The notes under the pieces: generated by a model
What the model was told of the DNA's origin: nothing
The model's database searches: none
The model's input: only the letters and a program-made list of their open reading frames with translations
Source of the DNA: Candidatus Micrarchaeum sp.
GTDB taxonomy: Archaea; Micrarchaeota; Micrarchaeia; CAILAH01
NCBI GenBank assembly: GCA_020723045.1
Contig: DYJQ01000018.1
Span: 1 to 12,667, forward strand
DNA length: 12,667 nucleotides
Direction: 5' to 3'
Shown: in pieces, positions 6,639 through 12,667 of the stretch
Layout of the letters: each line of letters opens with the position of its first letter
Position numbering within the stretch: the stretch's first letter is position 1
Made by a program: the position numbers and the translations under genes

Positions 6639-7169
6639 ATGGAGACGTCAAAGAGGGATAGCAGTGAGAAACTTTCAGGCAAGGCTGTTCTTGTTTTTAA
6701 CGATGCCCACAATGCAAATGAATTCGTTGTTAGAAGAATCATCTCGGCGGCTCGGAGCTCAAACGTAGTGTATGTGGTTTGTAGGGTACCTGTCTCTATA
6801 ATCAAGAAGAAGCTCGGAAAAAAGGTTGCTAAGGGAAAGATAAAATACATAGATGCGACCGAAACAACCGTGGCGGGTGATGACCCCGACATACGCTCGG
6901 TGAGCAACCCCCAGCAGCTCACTGAGATCTCTGTGATAATAGGAATGATGCTAGGGGAGTTCAAAAAACCAACAACCATAATGATTGATTCGATAACCTC
7001 AATGTCGGACTATGTTGAGCCGGATGAATTGCTGATAAGGTTCCTGCACTTTAACATAAACAGGGCAAAGGAGGCTGGGGCTAGGATTGAGCTATTTGCT
7101 GATAGGGACAATAAGGATACTGCATTCATAAGGAAACTCAAGCAGTATTGTGATGAAATTATCCAATAG
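6639..7169 (+). CDS. Degenerate KaiC/RecA-like protein lacking a Walker A motif
   Basis: A 176-aa soluble protein with a RecA-like pattern but no P-loop. The first strand (GKAVLVFNDAH, residues 14-24) occupies the usual Walker A position without GxxxxGK(T/S). A Walker B-like strand TTIMIDSITSMSDYV (residues 112-126, Asp117) is well kept, followed by a helix and a final strand RIELFADRD. It is therefore probably unable to hydrolyse ATP in the normal way. It is shorter than typical KaiC domains (about 230 aa). The start at 6639 is leaderless, about 26 bp from the divergent TATA box. It is the first gene of the motor operon, 17 bp upstream of the secretion ATPase. It may act as a partner of the divergent intact KaiC-like ATPase or as an adaptor on the motor; this is inference. 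Confidence 0.75.
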   Translation: METSKRDSSEKLSGKAVLVFNDAHNANEFVVRRIISAARSSNVVYVVCRVPVSIIKKKLGKKVAKGKIKYIDATETTVAGDDPDIRSVSNPQQLTEISVIIGMMLGEFKKPTTIMIDSITSMSDYVEPDELLIRFLHFNINRAKEAGARIELFADRDNKDTAFIRKLKQYCDEIIQ

Positions 7170-7186
7170 AAAAAGGTGAAAAACTC

Positions 7187-8923
7187 ATGAAGACTTCAAT
7201 CGATGCCCTTGTTGGGCTGCTGCTCCAGAACGGCAAGAAGATTACAGTAAGGGAAGCGGCCGCCAAGCTGAGGTGGGATGAGAAAGCCATAGAAAAGGTC
7301 GCGCTCATGCTCGAGCAGGGCAAGGTCCTGCAGTTGGATTACCCTGTCAACCCGCTCGAGAGCATAACCCTACACATGCTTGAGGAAAAATCTACTGAAA
7401 AAAAAGTGCCGCTCAAGGCCATCAATGTGCGGGAGAAATATACGCTTGATGTTGACGGCGTGCCCGCAGAGGTTTATATATACGAGTCAAAAGAGGACAG
7501 GACGCTACAGTATTATATAGACATGCCTACCCTGAGCCCGTATACATGGGTTGTAATCGAACAGCTTAAAGATGAGATAATCAAGAAAGTGCCTGTGGAA
7601 GTAGAACTCATTACCGATGTTGAGAGAGCCTCAAAAATTTCAAAGGCATTCTACCAGAACATACTCGACGTACTCAGGCAGTATAACTTTCCGCCAAATG
7701 AGAAAAGCGTTATTGGGGGGATACTCCTGCACGAGATGAATGGCCTCGGCGAGATTGAGATGCTCGTTGCGGATGATTGGCTTGAGGAAATCATAATCAA
7801 CTCTGCGTCAATCCCCATCGGAATATACCACAGAAAGTATGGCTGGCTCAAGACCAACATATTCATCAAGAGCGAGGAGAAGACAGTAGATTATGCATCG
7901 TACATAGGGAGGAAGGTTGGAAGAAACATAAGCACGCTCACACCTATCCTTGATGCGCATCTGCTCACTGGGGACCGCGTGAACTCAACACTCTACCCCA
8001 TCTCCACTAAGGGAAACACAATAACCGTGAGAAAATTTGCAAGGAACCCATGGACAATAATCAATTTCATCTCTCCAGAACTTAACACGATGAGCGTGGA
8101 TATGGCTGCTTTTCTGTGGCAGGCCATACAGTATGAGATGAACGTGATATTTGCGGGCGGCACTGCAAGCGGCAAGACAACGGCGCTGAACTCTCTTGCA
8201 TGCTTCATCCAGCCATTCCACCGAGTGATAAGCATCGAAGATACACGCGAGATCGTGCTGCCATCTTATATGTGGAACTGGATCCCGACCGTGACGAGAA
8301 CGCCTAATCAAGAGGGGCTTGGGGAGGTTTCAATGCTGGACCTGATGGTTTCATCGCTCAGGATGAGGCCGGATAGGATAATTGTGGGCGAGATTAGGAG
8401 AGGAAGGGAAGCAGAGGTGCTGTTTGAAGCGATGCATACTGGCCACTCCGTTTATTCCACCCTGCACGCGGATACGGGTTTGCAGGTGGTGAAGAGGCTT
8501 ATGGAGCCGCCCATCTCAGTGCCCAAGTCCGAGTTGTCCGCAGTCAACTTGCTGGTGGTACAGCACAGGGACAGAAAGAGGAACTTGAGAAGAACGATGG
8601 AGATAAGCGAAGTCATAGCCGTGCAGGAAGAAGAGCCTAACCTCAACATAATATATCACTGGCGGCCAAGGACAGACAACTTTGACTTGGTGCATGAGCC
8701 CAGGAGGTATATCGAGGAGCTCAACCTTCACACTGGTATGACTGTAACCGAGATGAAGGAGGACCTCAACAGCAAAAGGGCTATACTGGGCTATATGCTT
8801 AAGAATAAGATTGACTCGCTCGAGAAGGTGGGCGCAGTAATGAAGTTGTATTATACAGACCCGGATTTTGTTAATACGGCGGTGTCGAAAGGATACGCGC
8901 CCAAGAGGCTTCTGGAAGGGTAA
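7187..8923 (+). CDS. Type II/IV secretion system ATPase, FlaI/TadA (VirB11) family: pilus assembly motor
   Basis: A hexameric cytoplasmic motor that powers filament assembly on the membrane platform. The 578-aa protein shows the full family signature: Walker A GGTASGKT (residues 324-331), Asp box VISIEDTREI (347-356), Walker B RPDRIIVGEIRR (394-405) and His box HTGHSVYSTLHAD (417-429). Residues 1-55 look like a winged helix (KKITVREAAAKLRWDEKAI), as in several archaeal relatives. Residues 60-310 form the N-terminal domain that caps the ring. AAAGGTGA lies about 8 bp before the ATG at 7187. It follows the degenerate KaiC-like gene by 17 bp and precedes two FlaJ/TadC genes, so the substrate is very likely the pilins encoded downstream. 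The paired platform genes favour a Tad/Epd-like pilus over an archaellum. Confidence 0.95.
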   Translation: MKTSIDALVGLLLQNGKKITVREAAAKLRWDEKAIEKVALMLEQGKVLQLDYPVNPLESITLHMLEEKSTEKKVPLKAINVREKYTLDVDGVPAEVYIYESKEDRTLQYYIDMPTLSPYTWVVIEQLKDEIIKKVPVEVELITDVERASKISKAFYQNILDVLRQYNFPPNEKSVIGGILLHEMNGLGEIEMLVADDWLEEIIINSASIPIGIYHRKYGWLKTNIFIKSEEKTVDYASYIGRKVGRNISTLTPILDAHLLTGDRVNSTLYPISTKGNTITVRKFARNPWTIINFISPELNTMSVDMAAFLWQAIQYEMNVIFAGGTASGKTTALNSLACFIQPFHRVISIEDTREIVLPSYMWNWIPTVTRTPNQEGLGEVSMLDLMVSSLRMRPDRIIVGEIRRGREAEVLFEAMHTGHSVYSTLHADTGLQVVKRLMEPPISVPKSELSAVNLLVVQHRDRKRNLRRTMEISEVIAVQEEEPNLNIIYHWRPRTDNFDLVHEPRRYIEELNLHTGMTVTEMKEDLNSKRAILGYMLKNKIDSLEKVGAVMKLYYTDPDFVNTAVSKGYAPKRLLEG

Positions 8924-8983
8924 TTGTTGAGAAGCTATGAGGTGAATGTTACGGCAAAAATGGTGGAGAACGTGATTGAATGA
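8924..8983 (+). CDS. Possible 19-aa micro-ORF between the motor ATPase and the platform gene
   Basis: Directly after the ATPase stop TAA, in the same frame, TTGTTG opens a 19-codon frame reading LLRSYEVNVTAKMVENVIE. Its stop overlaps the ATG of the next gene (ATGA at 8980-8983). GGAAGGG lies at 8914-8920 as a ribosome site. It may serve to couple translation, or be a relic of an older start of the downstream gene. Readthrough of the TAA would simply extend the ATPase by these residues. Evidence for a functional peptide is weak. Confidence 0.25.
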   Translation: MLRSYEVNVTAKMVENVIE

Positions 8984-9858
8984 GGATTCCTCTAATGATG
9001 TTCTCAATAGAAGCGGCAAAACAAATGGCCAAGCCGTTCAGGGGTATTGGCAACCTGTTCCTCTCCATCTTCCCCGGAGTCGAATATGACCTCAAATCGA
9101 TAAACGCGGATATAAGGCCAGAGGAATACTCTTTTGCATCAGCAGTTTCCGCTACAGTATGGGGGCTCATATTTGGCATGCTCACTTACATCCTCTTGCT
9201 CACCAGAGGCGCAGCAGAGCAGCATTACTTCGTTGCAATCGGCGTGTTTCTCCTGTTCTTTATGTTTGCATTCATCCTTCACATGATCTACCCTGGCATA
9301 CTCTCGCGCAAGCAAGCAGATAAGATTGACAGGGAACTGCTGTTCGCACTCAGGGATATGCTTGCCCAAGTTAAGTCAGGCACACCGTTCTACGTGGCGC
9401 TCACAACTATCGCAAAGTCCGATTATGGGACCATCTCGGAGGAGTTAAGCATTGCGGTGAAAGGGATAAGTGCAGGCGAATCCGAGAAAACGGCGCTTGA
9501 GAGGATAGTTATGACTACTAAGAGCGAGTACCTCAAAAGGACTATATGGCAGGTGCTCACAGCGCTCGAGTCTGGCGCGAGCATGGATGCTGCGCTCAAG
9601 AGCGCGTTCGACACGCTCATGAACTATCAGATACAGGCAATCAAGAACTACAGCGGCAACTTGAACTTTATCATACTCTTCTATATGTTCTTTGCCGCGG
9701 TCCTGCCGTCAATCGGCATCACACTTCTCGTGCTCCTACTCTCATTCACGACAGCAAGCATAACAGATGAGATATTCTACATGGTAATAATAGCATCGGT
9801 GATAGTGCAGCTGGCCATAATCGGCTTTGTAAAAAGCGAGCGGCCCTCGCTGTATTAG
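8980..9858 (+). CDS. FlaJ/TadC-type type II secretion F-domain membrane protein (platform protein 1)
   Basis: Inner-membrane platform that links the motor ATPase to the growing filament. The 292-aa protein has hydrophobic segments at about 50-75, 82-105, 227-252 and 263-286. Between the second and third lies the cytoplasmic F domain (about 112-222), including ELLFALRDMLAQVKSGTPF and ALESGASMDAAL, the helical-repeat pattern of the T2SF family. The ATG at 8980 overlaps the preceding micro-ORF stop; an in-frame stop sits immediately upstream, so it cannot start earlier. ATG 8995, with GAGG 9 bp upstream, is a plausible later start. It is 9 bp shorter in gap to the next platform gene than a separate operon would need, so the two are co-transcribed. 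Paired platform genes match TadB/TadC organisation. Confidence 0.9.
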   Translation: MRIPLMMFSIEAAKQMAKPFRGIGNLFLSIFPGVEYDLKSINADIRPEEYSFASAVSATVWGLIFGMLTYILLLTRGAAEQHYFVAIGVFLLFFMFAFILHMIYPGILSRKQADKIDRELLFALRDMLAQVKSGTPFYVALTTIAKSDYGTISEELSIAVKGISAGESEKTALERIVMTTKSEYLKRTIWQVLTALESGASMDAALKSAFDTLMNYQIQAIKNYSGNLNFIILFYMFFAAVLPSIGITLLVLLLSFTTASITDEIFYMVIIASVIVQLAIIGFVKSERPSLY

Positions 9859-9876
9859 CTGTAAAGGGTGTGTTTG

Positions 9877-10914
9877 TTGAGAAGGATATACAAGATGTTT
9901 GGGCGCATATTAAGCAGCGATGTACGCGCGTGGACACAGCGCAAGCTCACCTATGCGGGCATTAAGACAGACCCGGAATCATGGGTCGGCTTGAGGGTGC
10001 TCATCGCATTCCTGTTTGCGTTCGGCGCGGCACTTGTGCCGTGGGCAACGTTCAAGCATTATGTGGATATTACACCTGGGGAAACTACGCAGGAGGAAAT
10101 TGTCCAACTTATGTTGCAGTCGCTCGTGCTGTTTGTGGTGGCGTACGCATTCATCATATTCACATTCTATATGCACGTGTACTATTTAATGGACGATAGG
10201 ACTAAGAGAGTGGAGGCGATACTGCCCGATTATCTGTTCATAGTCTCTGCAAACCTGCGTGCGGGGATGAGTACGTTCAACGCGTTCAAGGTTGCCGCAT
10301 TGCCTCATTTCGGCCCACTTAAGGAGGAGATTGATGCAGTCGCATCTAAAGCGACCGCTGGAGGCTCGCTCTCGCGCGCACTCATGGAATTGTCAGAGAG
10401 GATAGACTCGGAGATGCTCAGGAGGACTATAATATTCTTTGAAAAAGGGACTAAGGCGGGTGGCAGGATGGCTGAGCTCCTTGAGGTAAGTGCGGATGAG
10501 ATGAGGAAGGTGCAGGAGCTCAAGAAGGAGATGGTGCTGCAGACCAAGTCCTACACGGTGTTCATAGTGTTCATAGTGGTGTTCATAATACCCCTGCTCA
10601 TGTCCATCTCATCCCAGTTCCTGAGCACCATGATCGAGATGAGGAACGAGCAGGCGGCTGTGTTCACAGGAAGCGACGTGAAACTCCTCTCAATCCTCCA
10701 GAGGCAGATAGATATAAGCCCGGGGTTCATTGATACGATAGCGCTGGTTACCCTGGGGACGGTGAGCCTGCTCGTGAGCATGTTTATAGGGACGATTGGC
10801 GAGGGGAAGCTGTTGTACGGCATAAAGTATTACCCCATCGTGCTTGTGGTGTCTGTCATGCTCTACTTTGCGTTCAAGTTTGTTGTCGCATCTATGCTCT
10901 CGTCACTTACGTGA
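9877..10914 (+). CDS. FlaJ/TadC-type membrane protein (platform protein 2)
   Basis: Second platform protein, about 345 aa. Hydrophobic segments lie at about 40-60, 85-105, 228-250, 288-310 and 318-340. A T2SF cytoplasmic domain between the second and third contains EAILPDYLFIVSANLRAGMS and FFEKGTKAGGRMAELL, which are characteristic of TadC-type proteins. Compared with platform protein 1 it has one additional C-terminal membrane segment. The start is uncertain. TTG 9877 has AAAGGG about 8 bp upstream and repeats the initiation context found after the ATPase gene. GTG 9868, TTG 9874 and ATG 9895 (with GAAGG 9 bp upstream) are alternatives. It lies directly behind platform protein 1 and probably forms a heteromeric platform with it, as proposed for TadB/TadC. 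Confidence 0.9.
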   Translation: MRRIYKMFGRILSSDVRAWTQRKLTYAGIKTDPESWVGLRVLIAFLFAFGAALVPWATFKHYVDITPGETTQEEIVQLMLQSLVLFVVAYAFIIFTFYMHVYYLMDDRTKRVEAILPDYLFIVSANLRAGMSTFNAFKVAALPHFGPLKEEIDAVASKATAGGSLSRALMELSERIDSEMLRRTIIFFEKGTKAGGRMAELLEVSADEMRKVQELKKEMVLQTKSYTVFIVFIVVFIIPLLMSISSQFLSTMIEMRNEQAAVFTGSDVKLLSILQRQIDISPGFIDTIALVTLGTVSLLVSMFIGTIGEGKLLYGIKYYPIVLVVSVMLYFAFKFVVASMLSSLT

Positions 10915-10919
10915 CAACA

Positions 10920-10928
10920 TTTATAATA
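10920..10928 (+). promoter_or_regulatory. TATA box for the first major pilin gene
   Basis: TTTATAATA starts 5 bp after the platform gene stop. A start of transcription about 26 bp downstream falls near 10950, leaving a very short leader that holds GGTG (10950-10953) before the ATG at 10960. Separate transcription would let the pilin be made in excess over the motor proteins. Confidence 0.6.
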
Positions 10929-10959
10929 TTTATTGCATAATGTGGATTAGGTGTTAATG

Positions 10960-11409
10960 ATGTATAAAAGAGGACAAGGATCCACTGAATACCTTGTGTT
11001 GCTCGCAGTGGCGCTCATCGTGGCGCTCGTCGCGATCGCGCTCTTGGGATGGTTCCCGGGTGTGAGTGCGGACACAAGAGAATCGCAGAGCAGGAGCTAC
11101 TGGAATGGCGCACAGCCGTTCTCAATCCTCGAGTATAAGGTTTCGGGCACTAGTGTACAGTTGACCATACTCAACACTAGGAGCGAGAAGCTTACTCTTA
11201 CCAACGTTACGCTTGGGGGAGAGAACCTTGGCATTTCAAGTACAAATTTCAACGGTGGCGAGACTAAGACAATAAATGGAACGCTCACCACCGCATGCGG
11301 TTCTGCGGGCACACTGTTTGAGTATGATGTTGTGATGACGTACAACACGAAGAGCATCAGCAGCATCGTAATGACGGGTGCGAAACCGCTCATCGGAAAG
11401 TGTAGTTAA
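10960..11409 (+). CDS. Class III pilin, major subunit candidate 1
   Basis: The protein (149 aa) begins MYKRGQGSTEYLVLLAVALI. KRG|QGSTEYL is a textbook class III site (QxSxE), cleaved after Gly5 to give a 144-aa mature pilin whose hydrophobic helix spans about residues 11-31. A conserved WFPGVSADTR block follows, then a beta-rich head with two sequons (NVT, NGT) and two cysteines (C113 and C148, 35 apart), the second one residue from the C-terminus, a likely disulphide clamp. ATG 10960 is chosen for spacing from GGTG (6 bp); ATG 10957 and GTG 10951 are alternatives. It has its own TATA box and a downstream T-run. Ungapped similarity to the next gene indicates tandem duplication. Position next to motor and platform genes suggests the main filament subunit. 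Confidence 0.88.
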   Translation: MYKRGQGSTEYLVLLAVALIVALVAIALLGWFPGVSADTRESQSRSYWNGAQPFSILEYKVSGTSVQLTILNTRSEKLTLTNVTLGGENLGISSTNFNGGETKTINGTLTTACGSAGTLFEYDVVMTYNTKSISSIVMTGAKPLIGKCS

Positions 11410-11420
11410 GCGGTTTTAAC

Positions 11421-11438
11421 TTCTTTTTTTCTTATTTT
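11421..11438 (+). terminator. T-rich terminator after pilin 1
   Basis: TTCTTTTTTTCTTATTTT begins 12 bp after the pilin 1 stop. Archaeal RNA polymerase terminates at such T-runs without needing a hairpin, and none is seen here. It lies between two TATA-driven pilin genes, consistent with separate transcripts. Confidence 0.65.
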
Positions 11439-11454
11439 CGTTCCGGCATTTGAT

Positions 11455-11461
11455 TTATAAC
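11455..11461 (+). promoter_or_regulatory. TATA box for the second pilin gene
   Basis: TTTATAA is centred about 26 bp upstream of ATG 11484, with no ribosome site between, so the second pilin message is probably leaderless. Pilin 1 instead has a short leader with GGTG. The two paralogues may thus be translated and regulated differently. Confidence 0.6.
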
Positions 11462-11483
11462 TTTTCAGCTTGAATGTCTTTTG

Positions 11484-11942
11484 ATGTCGTTTCATTCCAA
11501 ACGGGGGCAGGGTGCAACCGAGTACCTTGTGTTGCTCGCAGTAGTGCTGATTATTGCATTAATAGTGGTCATACTGCTCTCATGGTTCCCAGGGGTGAGT
11601 GCGGATACCAGAATATCTGAAAGCAGGAGCTACTGGATGAGTGCACGGCCATTCTCCATTACAGAGCACAGGGTAGCTGGTAAGAACATTACGCTTGTCA
11701 TACTCAATACGAAAGGGGAGAGAATAACACTTAACAACATCACAATAGACGGCTATGATATAAACATAAGCTCGGTAACGTTCGGCGGGGGCGAGGCGAG
11801 GGCCGTAAACGGCACTCTAAAAGATGAGTGCGGCGATGTTGGAAGATTGTTTGAGTATGATGTTGCATTTTACTACGACACAAAGGAAGTAAAGAATATT
11901 GTGTTCACGAGTGGAAAGCCGCTCATAGGCCGTTGCAGTTGA
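11484..11942 (+). CDS. Class III pilin, major subunit candidate 2
   Basis: Paralogue of the preceding pilin: 152 aa, KRG|QGATEYL with Ala in place of Ser in the class III motif, helix about residues 15-34, and the same mature length (144 aa). A hand count over the ungapped mature proteins gives about 85 identical positions (about 59%). WFPGVSADTR, RSYW, LFEYDV and KPLIG-x-CS are fully kept. Cysteines C116 and C151 have the same 35-residue spacing. It has four sequons (NIT twice, NIS, NGT) against two in pilin 1, so its surface may be more heavily glycosylated. ATG 11484 fits a leaderless start from the TATA box at 11455; TTG 11481 is less likely. The two pilins may be co-polymerised or alternately expressed; the sequence cannot decide. 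Confidence 0.88.
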   Translation: MSFHSKRGQGATEYLVLLAVVLIIALIVVILLSWFPGVSADTRISESRSYWMSARPFSITEHRVAGKNITLVILNTKGERITLNNITIDGYDINISSVTFGGGEARAVNGTLKDECGDVGRLFEYDVAFYYDTKEVKNIVFTSGKPLIGRCS

Positions 11943-11951
11943 GAAATAATC

Positions 11952-12521
11952 CTAAAATAAGGCCTCTTTTGCAATATCAATTTTCTTGCCGACACGTATT
12001 ATCTTGGGGGCGCCGCTGGACAGGTCGATTATGGTTGAGGGGATGGGAGTGCCGTCATAATCAGGGTTGGCTAGGGTTGTGCATACCCCGCTCCGTATGC
12101 TCTCGTCAATCTCATCAAGGCTGGCTGGGGATGTGTGGCTGTGTATGTTTGCGCTCGTTGAGACTATAGGCTTGCCGAAATCACTCACAAACTCGCGCAT
12201 GAATTTTGAATCTGGGATCCTGACACAGATGGTCTCGCCTTTGCATACTAATGGGCTGAGCCGTGAATCGGGCTTGTGCCTTAAAATGAGTGAGATGCCA
12301 GTAAGCGCTTCATAATCGATATTTTCATCGAGCACTGCATATTCATCCAGCATATCGTAATCGGATGCTAGGAGTAGGACAGCAGCCTCCTCGGGCCGTC
12401 TCTTCAGTGTGAAAATGCGCCTAACCGCGGTAGTGTTCGTCGCATCGCATGAGAGCCCCCATAGTGTGTCAGTCTGCAATAGGATAACCTTGCCGTTAAG
12501 AATGCATTCTAAAGCGTCCAT
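11952..12521 (-). CDS. tsaC: YrdC/TsaC-type threonylcarbamoyl-AMP synthase family protein
   Basis: In this family the enzyme makes threonylcarbamoyl-AMP from threonine, bicarbonate and ATP for t6A modification of tRNAs reading ANN codons. The 189-aa protein has the YrdC domain alone and lacks the C-terminal Sua5 domain, so the architecture is TsaC-like. Visible motifs are LQTDTLWGLSCDA (15-27), KRRPEEAAVLLL (40-51), VRIPD (100-104), VSTSAN (120-125) and PSTIIDLS (161-168). In TsaC the second motif reads K-x-R-P-x-x-K; here the third basic position is Ala. If that lysine is needed, activity may be altered, or this may be a YciO-like paralogue. ATG 12521 is about 26 bp from a TATA-like element. 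Convergent with pilin 2, 9 bp apart, and functionally unrelated to it; the threonine link to thrC is probably coincidental. Confidence 0.87.
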   Translation of the reverse strand: MDALECILNGKVILLQTDTLWGLSCDATNTTAVRRIFTLKRRPEEAAVLLLASDYDMLDEYAVLDENIDYEALTGISLILRHKPDSRLSPLVCKGETICVRIPDSKFMREFVSDFGKPIVSTSANIHSHTSPASLDEIDESIRSGVCTTLANPDYDGTPIPSTIIDLSSGAPKIIRVGKKIDIAKEALF

Positions 12522-12542
12522 ATCAAGGATTTACTGAAATAG

Positions 12543-12552
12543 TTTTTAAAAA
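12543..12552 (-). promoter_or_regulatory. TATA-like element of the tsaC-type gene
   Basis: TTTTTAAAAA is centred about 26 bp upstream of the minus-strand ATG at 12521, with no ribosome site between, so a leaderless transcript is likely. It is palindromic, but no plus-strand gene starts at the matching distance. Confidence 0.5.
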
Positions 12553-12619
12553 TTAATGGTGTTTTGTGGTCTGGTTGCCGTATAACCCATTTTCCTCTAA
12601 CACGTCTTCAAGGTAATTG

Positions 12620-12626
12620 TTTTAAA
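12620..12626 (+). promoter_or_regulatory. TATA-like element upstream of the partial tRNA
   Basis: TTTTAAA lies about 28 bp before the first base of the proposed tRNA at 12652, consistent with initiation a few bases ahead of the mature 5' end. The region 12553-12619 between the two promoters shows nothing recognisable. Confidence 0.4.
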
Positions 12627-12651
12627 CATTCAACTGTTCAACTAATCAAGA

Positions 12652-12667
12652 GCCCCCATAGTATAGC
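12652..12667 (+). tRNA. 5' end of a tRNA, cut by the window edge
   Basis: GCCCCCATAGTATAGC fits tRNA positions 1-16: a 7-nt acceptor strand, U8, A9, G10 opening the D stem, A14 and G15. Only 16 nt are present, so neither folding nor identity can be checked. A TATA-like element at the right distance supports it. Resemblance to the start of tRNA-Asp is only a guess. Confidence 0.55.

Noticed and set aside
6206..6661. Plus-strand 151-codon frame across the KaiC-like gene and the divergent promoter
   Set aside because: It is antisense to the Walker A region of a clear ATPase and runs through the promoter.
8516..9019. 167-codon minus-strand frame antisense to the end of the ATPase gene
   Set aside because: It mirrors the codon pattern of the ATPase and platform genes and has no convincing start or domain.
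12629..12643. Direct repeat TTCAACT-G-TTCAACT before the tRNA
   Set aside because: Two 7-bp copies in AT-rich sequence are easily explained by chance; no further copies and no link to an attachment site visible.

Overview
This window comes from an archaeon. Start codons sit about 26 bp from TATA-like boxes, giving leaderless transcripts. Operon-internal genes carry Shine-Dalgarno sites. The pilin-like proteins have archaeal class III signal peptides (G|Q with QxSxE). KaiC-type, VirB11/FlaI-type and FlaJ/TadC-type proteins complete the picture. The lineage cannot be fixed from sequence alone; a DPANN group such as Micrarchaeota or Diapherotrites, or a methanogen-like euryarchaeon, would fit. 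No mobile element, CRISPR array or rRNA was seen.

Layout. The left edge holds a doubtful, frame-broken start of a minus-strand gene. It appears to share one TATA element with leaderless threonine synthase (thrC, 180-1274). Converging on thrC with a 9-bp gap is a minus-strand operon (6585 to 1284). It encodes an intact KaiC/RecA-like ATPase, a 684-aa class III pilin-like protein with three Ig-like repeats, three small proteins with pilin-like N-termini, a newly noted 24-codon ORF, and a sequon-rich membrane-anchored protein. Diverging from the KaiC gene is a plus-strand operon (6639 to 10914): a KaiC-like protein lacking a Walker A, a FlaI/TadA-type secretion ATPase, and two FlaJ/TadC-type membrane platform proteins. 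Two tandem class III major-pilin candidates follow (10960-11942), each with its own TATA box. A convergent YrdC/TsaC-type gene and the first 16 nt of a tRNA close the window.

How the genes work together (inference). Positions 1284-11942 look like one complete assembly module for an EppA-dependent (Epd-like, Tad-related) archaeal type IV pilus. It would contain a motor ATPase, two platform proteins, two major pilins, a set of minor pilins or adhesin, and a pair of KaiC-like regulators, one active-looking and one degenerate, transcribed from a shared divergent promoter. The class III prepilin peptidase is not in the window and must be encoded elsewhere. The most novel points are the KaiC pair, the Ig-repeat pilin, the tiny translationally coupled ORFs, and the near-symmetric divergent leaderless promoters.
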